Assembly: GCA_012271025.1 (NCBI GenBank) | Contig: JAAXHF010000272.1 | Coordinates: 1 to 15,658 of the forward strand | Origin: Deltaproteobacteria bacterium | GTDB taxonomy: Bacteria > Desulfobacterota_B > Binatia > Bin18 | Length of the DNA: 15,658 nucleotides | Direction: 5' to 3' | Shown here: positions 7,126 to 13,478 of the stretch, one piece after another | How positions within the stretch are numbered: position 1 is the stretch's first letter | Layout of the letters: every line of letters begins with the position of its first letter | Position numbers and translations under genes: made by a program | The notes under the pieces: model-generated | Database searches by the model: none | The model's input: the letters and a program-made list of their open reading frames with translations, nothing else | What the model was told of the DNA's origin: nothing

Positions 7126-7746
7126 TCAGGACGGAGCAAACAGCCCCTCTCTGCCCTCTTTGATCAACCAGGGCAGCATGCCTAAGGCGGCGACCGGATC
7201 GGCCCACCACCAGTCCAGCGCCGCATTGGCACCCAAACCGAGCAGTAGTGTCAGCGACAGGTATGAGCAAGCCAGGGTTTCTTTTGCCTCGGCGCGCAGG
7301 GCCTGACTACCGACGACGGTAGCCGCCCGCAGCTTGCCGAACGACACCAGCGGCATAATCGTCAGCGACAGACAGGCCAGGATGATGCCGATGGGGCTTT
7401 CGTCAGGAGCTGCCTGGCGCCACAATATCCAGCTGGCTTGGCCGAGCACATACGCGGCCAGAGCGAAAAACGAGGCTCCCACAAACTGGTGTACCCGGCG
7501 GTCGGCGCGGGCCACGCGTTCTGCAGCGACGCCTCGCAGCTCGAGCCTCAGGCGCCACAACAAGATCCCGCCGGCGCTGAGTTCAATAAGACTGTTCAGA
7601 CCAAATTCGATCAGCGCAATGCTTGCCGCCCGGCTGCCGGCCCACAGCGCAATCACCGCTTCGACGATGTTATACAGCATGGTGGCAATGACCAGGCCGA
7701 GGCCAATCCGCAGCCAGCGGTCGGCTGGCGCGCCGGGAGAAATCAT
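7126..7746 (-). CDS. CDF/TMEM163-like cation transporter
   Basis: The product (206 residues) is an inner-membrane protein with five to six hydrophobic helices. It resembles the short cation-diffusion-facilitator relatives that lack the C-terminal cytoplasmic domain (the group that includes TMEM163). The metal-site helix reads ALIEFGLNSLIELSAG, with Glu47, Asn51 and Glu55 in place of the usual acidic/His pattern. The second site region reads RAEAKETLACSYLS, followed by WWWADPVAALGMLPWLIKEGREGL, the typical closing helix. CDF proteins usually export zinc or related ions, an odd partner for an uptake operon; the direction here is unproven. Start ATG 7744-7746 begins just before the first helix and is 34 nt after the permease gene. 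No clear ribosome site is visible, so a slightly different start is possible. Confidence 0.72.
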   Translation of the reverse strand: MISPGAPADRWLRIGLGLVIATMLYNIVEAVIALWAGSRAASIALIEFGLNSLIELSAGGILLWRLRLELRGVAAERVARADRRVHQFVGASFFALAAYVLGQASWILWRQAAPDESPIGIILACLSLTIMPLVSFGKLRAATVVGSQALRAEAKETLACSYLSLTLLLGLGANAALDWWWADPVAALGMLPWLIKEGREGLFAPS

Positions 7747-7780
7747 AAGCTGTCCAGACCGCTCGGCCTGCTTATCACGT

Positions 7781-8638
7781 CTACCGAGCCCTGAGCCAGC
7801 GAAACAGCCACGCACCCACCACGAGCCCGGACAGACACGCCGCCGCCATCTGCCCGGGCGGGTAGTCGTAGTGGTTGGCCAGAACAAAGGCGAGGACCCC
7901 CGTCGCCAGCGACACGGCCGGGGCGACCACGAACAGATGCCGCGTTTCACGGCACACATTTTTGGCTACCAGGGCGGGCAGGACCAGACTGGCAAAGCTG
8001 AACACCACGCCGGAGACACGAATAGAGAACCCGACGACCAGTCCCAGCCAGACCGCAAGCAGACGATTCCACACGTCTACCCGTAAGCCGACTGCGCGGG
8101 CCATGGCGGGATCGAGAATCAGCAGCAGGGCTTGGCGGGTATAGGCAAACAGCAGCGTGGCGGTAGCCACGAACATGGCGGCAAAAACCCAGACATCGGT
8201 CTGCCTGGCGCCGATGATGCTGCTGGCTGACAGGCGGTTGACTTCTTCGGCGCCAATCGGGCTATGGGACATCAGCAGGATGGACAGGCTGAGCGAGGCG
8301 AGGAAGACCCAGCCGGTGATGGCTTCGTGGGTTTCCCGGCCGCTGCCCCGGCTGCCGGTGGCCGTCAGCAGCGCCGCCAGCACGGCAAACACGCCGCCCA
8401 TTGTCGAGTGAAAGAGATCGGAGTGCCACCAGCTGTGAGGATCGTGGCTGAGCGCGCTGCCCAGCCACAGACCAACGGCGATACCCAACATGGACGCCTG
8501 GGAGACGGCCGCGCCGATAAAGATCTGATCGCGAGCGACAACCAGCACGCCGAGCAGGGACAGCAGGAGACCGATGAGCCAGCCGGACAGATACGCGTGC
8601 TGAAACAGCGACCACGAACCGAGAAAGTTCTCGATCAT
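7781..8638 (-). CDS. Metal (zinc) ABC transporter permease, ZnuB-like
   Basis: This is the membrane subunit of a cluster C (ABC-3 family) metal importer, which accepts Zn2+ or Mn2+ from the periplasmic binding protein. The 285-residue product has about eight to nine hydrophobic segments. The N-terminal region has LLSLLGVLVVARDQIFIGAAVSQASMLGIAVG, characteristic of ZnuB/MntB/TroC permeases. The region following LLAVWLGLVVGFSIRVSGVVFSFASLVLPALVAKN corresponds to the coupling segment that contacts the ATPase. The ATG (8636-8638) overlaps the TGA of the upstream MerC-ATPase gene by 4 bases (ATGA), so translation is coupled and stoichiometric assembly is likely. Zinc is inferred from the neighbours (His-rich outer-membrane protein, ZIP, MerC), not from the permease itself. 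Confidence 0.92.
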   Translation of the reverse strand: MIENFLGSWSLFQHAYLSGWLIGLLLSLLGVLVVARDQIFIGAAVSQASMLGIAVGLWLGSALSHDPHSWWHSDLFHSTMGGVFAVLAALLTATGSRGSGRETHEAITGWVFLASLSLSILLMSHSPIGAEEVNRLSASSIIGARQTDVWVFAAMFVATATLLFAYTRQALLLILDPAMARAVGLRVDVWNRLLAVWLGLVVGFSIRVSGVVFSFASLVLPALVAKNVCRETRHLFVVAPAVSLATGVLAFVLANHYDYPPGQMAAACLSGLVVGAWLFRWLRAR

Positions 8639-9975
8639 TCCGGGCTTCCATCCGTAGACGGGAGCCCGGACCCTGTCTCCGAGCGGCCTGGCAAAGATTG
8701 AGAGCGTTTCGAGAAATCGTCCTGTTCCAAAAGACGCGCGGCCGTGCCCGTCAGCCCGGGCATCTGAGTGTAGGCTCGGTCGAGGAGCCAGCGGTCCAGC
8801 GCGGCGCCAGGCGCCGTCAGCCCGGACACCTGGCCGAAGACCTGTTCGAGGTTCTGGTCGGTCAGCACCTGGTCGCGTGGACCGGCCACCAGCGTGCCAC
8901 CGGTGAACAGCCCAATGTGGGTCGCACAGCGTGACGCGATATCCATTTTGTGGGTAACGAACAGGATGGTGTTGCGCTCCTCAGCGTGCAGGGCGGCTAG
9001 GGTCTGGATGAAGGTGTCTTCCATGGCCAGGTCAAGGTTTGCCGTCGGCTCATCCAGAATCAGAACCGTCGGGCGACGGACCAGAGCCCGCGCAACCAGG
9101 ACGCGTCGGCGCTGCCCGCCGGACAGCGCCCAGTAGTCCCCGTCCGCCAGATCCGTAAGGCCCATCTTGTCCAAGGCCCAGGCCAGGCGCTCATCTTGTT
9201 GGAGGCGGTTCGAGCGGATACCGACCAGTCCCAGCAGGACAAATTCGCGCGCCGTCATCGGCAGGCTGGGGTTGACCTCGCAGTCTTGGGGGACAAAGCC
9301 GATCCGCTCGCGACCGCCCAGTTCCGGATGGAACTGAAGCCGTCCGGCCTGGGCCTGAAGCAGCCCCAGCAGGCCGCGCAGCAGCGTGGTTTTGCCGGCT
9401 CCGTTCTTGCCCAGGAAACACCAGAACTCCCCCGCTCGGACGGTCAGATTGACGCCGGCGAAGACGGTCTTCGGGCCGTAGCCGAGGGCCAAGTCATGTG
9501 TGTGGAGCACGATCTCAGGGCTTGCCATACCTAGGGCTATACCCTGGTGTTCCGGGTGCTGGCAATCCAGACAGCTGCGGCACAGGTGCCAGTTCAGCCC
9601 ATGGCTGGCGGCCAGGATCACGGCTCCGGCAACCACCAGCATACTCTCCGAGCTGCCTTGGGCGAACAGCCTGCCCCAGGCAACCAGCAGCACGGCCAGC
9701 CCGAGCAGCAAAAACACCCGGCCGCTCTTATGCCGCCGGAATCCCCAGCACAGGCTGCCGACTGCCAGGGCCAGAGCAGAGCTGAGCAGGACCACTTCTG
9801 TCAGCTCATCGGCCACAAAACGCAATCCGAACAAGGGCAGTGCTGCCAGCAAAAGCGGGGCAGCCAGGCAATGGAGGGCACACGCCAGAGACAGTCCGAC
9901 CCCAATCTGGTCAATCCGCAGATGGAAGCGGTTGAGATCGGTCATGACGAGGTCTGCGGTGCCCGTGTCGCTCAT
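8635..9975 (-). CDS. MerC domain fused to a metal ABC transporter ATPase (ZnuC-like)
   Basis: This single 446-residue reading frame carries two modules. Residues 18-140 form a MerC-type membrane domain: DQIGVGLSLACALHCLAAPLLLAALPLFG, then further hydrophobic helices, ending SHGLNWHLCRSCLDCQHPEH with a cysteine cluster (Cys132, Cys135, Cys138). Residues 155-385 are a complete ABC ATPase: Walker A GKNGAGKT (189-196), Q-loop Gln230, signature LSGGQ (284-288), Walker B VLILDEP (304-310) and H-loop His342. A tail of about 60 residues follows. Fusing the two is unusual; MerC-domain proteins are normally separate. An internal ATG at residue 150 (9526-9528) could give a free ATPase, but it has only a poor ribosome site. 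The gene overlaps both neighbours by 4 bases (ATGA at each end), so it is part of the importer. Confidence 0.9.
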   Translation of the reverse strand: MSDTGTADLVMTDLNRFHLRIDQIGVGLSLACALHCLAAPLLLAALPLFGLRFVADELTEVVLLSSALALAVGSLCWGFRRHKSGRVFLLLGLAVLLVAWGRLFAQGSSESMLVVAGAVILAASHGLNWHLCRSCLDCQHPEHQGIALGMASPEIVLHTHDLALGYGPKTVFAGVNLTVRAGEFWCFLGKNGAGKTTLLRGLLGLLQAQAGRLQFHPELGGRERIGFVPQDCEVNPSLPMTAREFVLLGLVGIRSNRLQQDERLAWALDKMGLTDLADGDYWALSGGQRRRVLVARALVRRPTVLILDEPTANLDLAMEDTFIQTLAALHAEERNTILFVTHKMDIASRCATHIGLFTGGTLVAGPRDQVLTDQNLEQVFGQVSGLTAPGAALDRWLLDRAYTQMPGLTGTAARLLEQDDFSKRSQSLPGRSETGSGLPSTDGSPE

Positions 9976-11006
9976 GTCGCCCCCCTCAACGCTGCGGACA
10001 GCTGGGTGACGTTATAGTCAATCATGTCGAGATACTGCTCTGTGCCGGGCCGGGCCGCCGCCTGGGCGGCCATATTCACGACGGCAGCGCCGGTGTTGGT
10101 GGCGACAAACTCGGCATAGCGGGGATCGTAATAGGCTGCCGCCAGCACGACTTTGACCTCCCTGGCCCGCATCAGCTCGACAACGCTTTGCAGGTGATTG
10201 GTGGTCGGTGGAATACCCGGCAGGGGTTCGAGATGGCTCAGGACATTCAGCCCGAACTCACGCGCAAAATAGGGCCACGCATTGTGATCTGCGACGACGT
10301 TTTCCCCATAGTAGGGCTGCATCAGGCCCAACCAGCCGCCAAGCAGGGACTCCTGGTTCTGGCTGCTGAGGAATTGGCCCAGCCGACCGCGTTCGGCCAG
10401 GAGGGCCAGCTTCTCAAAGTCGTAGGTGTTGAACAGCGCTTCTCCGACCATGGCAATGCCGAGGCGGCGCCGAAAATCCTGGTAACGCTGGGCAAAAGCC
10501 TGGGTGCTGCCGGGCCGGAGAGCCGACAGCCGGTCGCGGAGCAGGCCGGCGACCCGCAGGCCGTTCAGCGGGCCCAGCAAGTAATGGGGATTGCCCAGCG
10601 GATGTTGGTCGCCCATGGAGCGGTCAACCGTCACGGTCGGAACCTGAAGCGGAGCGACCGCGACCGAGGCGTCGATATGCCCCTGTCCTCCGGTCTGTAC
10701 CCGGGCGTTGCGGGAATTGAGCAGCAGGGGCGGCGCCCAGCCGACTTCCAGGTCAAAGCCCATCTGGACATAGGCGTCGCACTGGCTCAGGGCTTTGATG
10801 AAGCTCGGCTTGGGGACAACAAAGTGGGGGTCTTCCGTGCCCTTGGCGAACACGGTGATCTCTACTTGATCGCCACCGATTTCTTGGACCAGACTGCCCA
10901 ATTCGGGCACAGTGGCGCATACCTTGAGCGCCTGGCCGTGGACGAGGGGAGCGAAAAAGAGGCTCAAGACCGCGCTCAGAACAATGAATCCATATTTCGT
11001 AAGCAT
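9972..11006 (-). CDS. Metal (zinc) ABC transporter substrate-binding protein, ZnuA-like
   Basis: This periplasmic cluster A-I binding protein captures the metal and delivers it to the ABC permease. The 344-residue product has a signal peptide (about residues 1-24, cleavage near HGQA), then LKVCATVPELGSLVQEIGGD. The likely metal ligands are His61 in EDPHFV, His141 in GNPHYLLGP, His241 in ADHNAWPYF and an acidic residue near YYDPR (Asp294). It lacks the long charged His-rich loop typical of zinc-specific ZnuA; in this operon the His-rich segment sits in the outer-membrane protein instead. The sequence is diverged from E. coli ZnuA (for example DHNAWPYFAREFGL rather than a DAYGYFE-type motif). 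The ATG has a good AAGGAA site upstream. It lies 41 nt after the outer-membrane gene and overlaps the MerC-ATPase start by 4 bases. Confidence 0.9.
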   Translation of the reverse strand: MLTKYGFIVLSAVLSLFFAPLVHGQALKVCATVPELGSLVQEIGGDQVEITVFAKGTEDPHFVVPKPSFIKALSQCDAYVQMGFDLEVGWAPPLLLNSRNARVQTGGQGHIDASVAVAPLQVPTVTVDRSMGDQHPLGNPHYLLGPLNGLRVAGLLRDRLSALRPGSTQAFAQRYQDFRRRLGIAMVGEALFNTYDFEKLALLAERGRLGQFLSSQNQESLLGGWLGLMQPYYGENVVADHNAWPYFAREFGLNVLSHLEPLPGIPPTTNHLQSVVELMRAREVKVVLAAAYYDPRYAEFVATNTGAAVVNMAAQAAARPGTEQYLDMIDYNVTQLSAALRGAT

Positions 11007-11047
11007 AAGAAGTTCCTTCTGTGTCTCAGTTCACTGAGCATCAGCGC

Positions 11048-12817
11048 CTAGAAGTTGTGCGCCGGGTGCGCGCCATACAGCCACTCGAAACCGAGCCACA
11101 CGCTGTGGGCGCTGTTGTCGAGATGCGAGGCCTCGTCGAAGTTGTACTGCAAGCGGATGCGTGAGAATTCCGACGGCCGCCAGGTCAGCAGGGGCGAGAA
11201 GCGGTGACGGTTGTCCCGATACGGATCGTTCCGTCGGCCGCCAAGGGTGCGTCCGCTGCCGCCCGCATACTCATAGCGCAGTCCGGCTGCCCAGCCCCAG
11301 CGAAAACCGTACATCAGCTGGGTGTACAAGCCCCAGTCTTTCAAGGTCCGGCTGTGCAGGCTGCTCTCATCGCCGTCTTCGGTCTGGCCGGTGAACAGGT
11401 CGGCGTGAAAATCGCGCTTCATCACCTCAGTCTGCCAGGTCAGGAACGGCCAGCCCCGGAAGTTGCCGGTCGGATTCCAGCGCCACTTCATATCCAGGCC
11501 GTAAATCCAGGTATCGCCGTCATCCCCGGTTGCGTTGGGTCCGTACAGACCCGAAAGGCCAAACGTCCCGGTGATGTCGTCGGTCAGGTCGATCGAGTTG
11601 TTCCAGCGCGTCAGATACACGAAATCGCCAAAGCCTTTGAAGACATTCTTGCCGCCCCGTGGACGACCGCCAATCAGGTCACCGGCAAGGGCAAGCGCGG
11701 CGTGCATGTCTTCGTCTTCGTGGCCGTCCTCATGGCCGTGTTCGTCTTCGTGCATGTCTTCGTCTTCGTGGCCATGGCCGTGGTCATGGCCGTGGTCATG
11801 GCCGTGTTCGTCTTCGTGCCCATTCCCGAGGGACGCCATGTCGTCCTCGTGCATGTGTTCGTCTTCGTGGCCGTGCTCGTCCTCATGACCGCCGTGGCCA
11901 TGCCCTCCGCCGGCATGGGTGTGGCGATCACCCCGGAAGCTCGTCATATTGACCCCGTTGGCGTTCTGCATGCCGAAGTGCAGCTCCGAGAACCACGGGG
12001 TCGGCGTGACCCACGAGGCCCGAATACCGGTCTGACGCATACCGTCGCCGCCAAACAGGCGCGAGTTGATGACCGGCTGGTCCATCCAGTCCCACTGATG
12101 GGGATGTTGCGGATTGATGAGGCCAAATTCGGTATAAAAGTGGCCGACTTCGAGTTGGAGATTGTAGGGCAGGGAGGTGGTCGTCAGGAAGGCTTCTTCC
12201 AGCTCGACAATGGTTTCTCCCTCGACCGGGTCGATCGCCGTGATCATGATCATGTCGCCCCGAAAATACGGGTCCACCGCTCCTGACAGGGCAATCTCAG
12301 CCTGACCCAGGGTGAAGCCGCGTCGGTTCGGATCGTGCGCCCCGCCCTGGATGGTCGACAGGGCGGCGTCTCGTTCGCTCGAACCGCCGGCGTAGAATAA
12401 GACATCGGCCGCCACATCAATCAGACGCAGCTGCGCCCCACCGCCCAGGGGGCGCGACCACAGACCCTCCGGCCGTGCCGCCGTGAGCAGCGGCTGGCGA
12501 CCTTCGGCCTGGCTCTCCTGGATGGCTCTGTCGAGCGGGGACTCCAGTTGGGCGGCAAAAGCCTCAGCCTGTCGCTGGCGAACCGCTTCGACCTGTTGCT
12601 GGACGCGTTCCTCGCTGGCGGTGGTGTCTTGCTGCATCTTGAGCATCGTCTTTTGCAGCTGCTGTACGGTCTCCTGGAGGCTCTGGACCTGCTCCCTGAG
12701 GGCTTCTACCTCAGACGATTCATCGGCCCGCACACTCGCGGTGGCGAGCAAACTGCCTCCCAAAACGGCGACTCCACAAACGAGCCGGCACAATATGCTG
12801 GTATATGTACTCCTCAT
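11048..12817 (-). CDS. Outer-membrane beta-barrel protein with His-rich metal-binding insertion
   Basis: The 589-residue product has a signal peptide (about 1-31, cleavage near VRADE). A coiled-coil follows (about 34-90, with heptads such as VEALREQVQSLQETVQQLQK), resembling the trimerising N-termini of some porins. The rest is a beta-barrel with alternating aromatic strands, ending in a terminal Phe (HPAHNF), the outer-membrane insertion signal. The conserved region NPQHPHQWDWMDQP recalls a family I remember from zinc-transport loci, sometimes mislabelled TonB-dependent receptor; no plug domain is present. Residues 299-372 form an insertion of 22 His among Asp, Glu and Gly, probably an extracellular metal-collecting loop. 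It precedes the ZnuA-like gene by 41 nt. Its likely job is passage or capture of zinc at the cell surface. The start has an AGGAAA ribosome site. Confidence 0.85.
   Translation of the reverse strand: MRSTYTSILCRLVCGVAVLGGSLLATASVRADESSEVEALREQVQSLQETVQQLQKTMLKMQQDTTASEERVQQQVEAVRQRQAEAFAAQLESPLDRAIQESQAEGRQPLLTAARPEGLWSRPLGGGAQLRLIDVAADVLFYAGGSSERDAALSTIQGGAHDPNRRGFTLGQAEIALSGAVDPYFRGDMIMITAIDPVEGETIVELEEAFLTTTSLPYNLQLEVGHFYTEFGLINPQHPHQWDWMDQPVINSRLFGGDGMRQTGIRASWVTPTPWFSELHFGMQNANGVNMTSFRGDRHTHAGGGHGHGGHEDEHGHEDEHMHEDDMASLGNGHEDEHGHDHGHDHGHGHEDEDMHEDEHGHEDGHEDEDMHAALALAGDLIGGRPRGGKNVFKGFGDFVYLTRWNNSIDLTDDITGTFGLSGLYGPNATGDDGDTWIYGLDMKWRWNPTGNFRGWPFLTWQTEVMKRDFHADLFTGQTEDGDESSLHSRTLKDWGLYTQLMYGFRWGWAAGLRYEYAGGSGRTLGGRRNDPYRDNRHRFSPLLTWRPSEFSRIRLQYNFDEASHLDNSAHSVWLGFEWLYGAHPAHNF
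11702..11923 (-). repeat. His/Asp/Glu/Gly-rich repeat region within the outer-membrane protein gene
   Basis: This stretch encodes residues 299-372 of the beta-barrel protein, with short units of the form HEDEHGH, HDHG and HEDEDMH. At DNA level it contains a 12-base unit (ATGGCCGTGGTC on the plus strand) repeated from 11774 to 11806. It also contains a 22-base direct repeat at 11732-11753 and 11798-11819, 66 bases apart. Unit lengths are multiples of three, so copy-number change would keep the frame and alter only loop length. Confidence 0.85.
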
Positions 12818-13011
12818 TACGATTTCCTATTTCTTTCTCGTCTGTCTGACAGAGGTATGGGTGAGGCAACGCAGAACAGCGAACCGCCAGTATCAGCATG
12901 GTCCCCGTCCCAATGGGCGGGGCTGACCCACGCCGAGCCCGGCGCGGCACCTCACAAGTGTAAGTCGGTTTCGACATTCAGTTGCGGGCCAGCCGCGACT
13001 GAAGCCTGCGA
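12818..13011 (-). other. 194-base gap between the DUF2946-like and outer-membrane genes
   Basis: No gene is seen here. The strand-symmetric CCCCGTCCC-AAT-GGGCGGGG (12904-12923) can form a GC hairpin with one bulged base and could stabilise or attenuate the transcript between the two genes; it lacks a T run. The outer-membrane gene has a standard ribosome site at the end of the gap. I cannot tell whether a second promoter lies here. Confidence 0.35.
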
Positions 13012-13326
13012 TCAGGCGAGCGTCTCTGGCGCAACAGGGGGGGCGCGTGGACTAGCAGAGCGGTGATGAGCGGCCGCGGTGTATTGCTCGGCCGTGTGGG
13101 AGAGACATACGATGGCGGACAGACAGGCGGCAGCAGTCGGGAGATGGGCAAGCAGGGCAGGGCTCTGCCCTCCGATCACGCACAGCACGCACTCCTGTTG
13201 GGCCAGACTGCCATCAGCCTGGCTGTGGATATGCGCAGCGGCGGCGGAAGACACACACAACAGGGCGAGCAGGCTCAGTAGTACGAGCCCTTTCCGCCAT
13301 AATTCTTTGCACTGTTTCTGCTGCAT
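13012..13326 (-). CDS. DUF2946-like exported small protein, first gene of the zinc block
   Basis: This 104-residue protein has a signal peptide or membrane anchor (about residues 9-31, GLVLLSLLALLCVSSAAAA), then AHIHSQADGSLAQQECVLCV. His32, His34 and a CxxC (Cys46, Cys49) form a probable metal site. A second hydrophobic segment (about 56-76) and a tail with HHRSASPRAPP follow. The His-x-His plus CxxC layout and the final RAPP recall DUF2946, whose function is unknown but which often sits near metal-transport genes. Start ATG 13324-13326 is the first Met before the signal sequence. No ribosome site precedes it, and a likely -10 box lies only about 16 bases upstream, so the leader may be very short. 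It points in the same direction as, and lies 194 nt upstream of, the outer-membrane gene. Confidence 0.65.
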   Translation of the reverse strand: MQQKQCKELWRKGLVLLSLLALLCVSSAAAAHIHSQADGSLAQQECVLCVIGGQSPALLAHLPTAAACLSAIVCLSHTAEQYTAAAHHRSASPRAPPVAPETLA

Positions 13327-13341
13327 GGATACTGTTGCAAC

Positions 13342-13367
13342 TCTATAGCAAGTATTGTTGGTGTCAA
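13342..13367 (-). promoter_or_regulatory. Promoter of the zinc block with candidate metalloregulator site
   Basis: Read on the minus strand, TTGACA (13362-13367) is followed by a 14-base spacer and an extended -10 box TGCTATAGA (TATAGA at 13342-13347). The spacer is short, but the extended -10 compensates. Overlapping the -10 is an interrupted palindrome TTGC-N9-GCAA (13335-13351), inside wider ATACT/AGTAT arms (13329-13355). That is a plausible place for a Fur/Zur-type repressor. No regulator gene is in the window and the site does not match the Zur boxes I know, so this rests on position alone. Confidence 0.45.
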
Positions 13368-13400
13368 GAGGTTTGAAACCAGCAAACGCCCGAGTACAGG

Positions 13401-13426
13401 GCAAGCAGGGCGCGCTGCCCTCTTGC
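13401..13426. other. Stable hairpin in the divergent intergenic region
   Basis: GCAAGCAGGGC, a GCGCT loop and GCCCTCTTGC form a 10-bp stem with one bulged C. It lies between the zinc-block promoter and the start of the methyltransferase gene. There is no T run, so it is not an obvious terminator. It could be part of the methyltransferase 5' leader or an operator. Confidence 0.35.
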
Positions 13427-13478
13427 GAGCGCCGGGCAAGGTGTGACACAACCGGCACACAAAAGAAAGGAGCGAGTG

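Noticed and set aside
8635..9528. Reading the MerC-ATPase as two separate genes with a start at residue 150
   Set aside because: There is no stop between the modules and the internal ATG has only a poorly spaced AGG. The whole frame is locked by ATGA overlaps at both ends. An internal secondary start remains possible but is not supported.
11204..12286. 360-codon plus-strand frame with many Val/Phe/Met runs that look like membrane helices
   Set aside because: The apparent hydrophobic repeats are the reverse complement of the His/Asp/Glu repeats of the outer-membrane protein gene. There is no start context or homology.
11048..12817. TonB-dependent receptor annotation for the outer-membrane protein
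   Set aside because: No TonB box or plug domain is visible. A coiled-coil N-terminus and a short barrel fit a porin-like protein better.
12904..12923. GC hairpin CCCCGTCCC/GGGCGGGG as a rho-independent terminator inside the zinc block
   Set aside because: It has no T run on either strand and a one-base bulge. It is kept only as a possible processing or attenuation structure.
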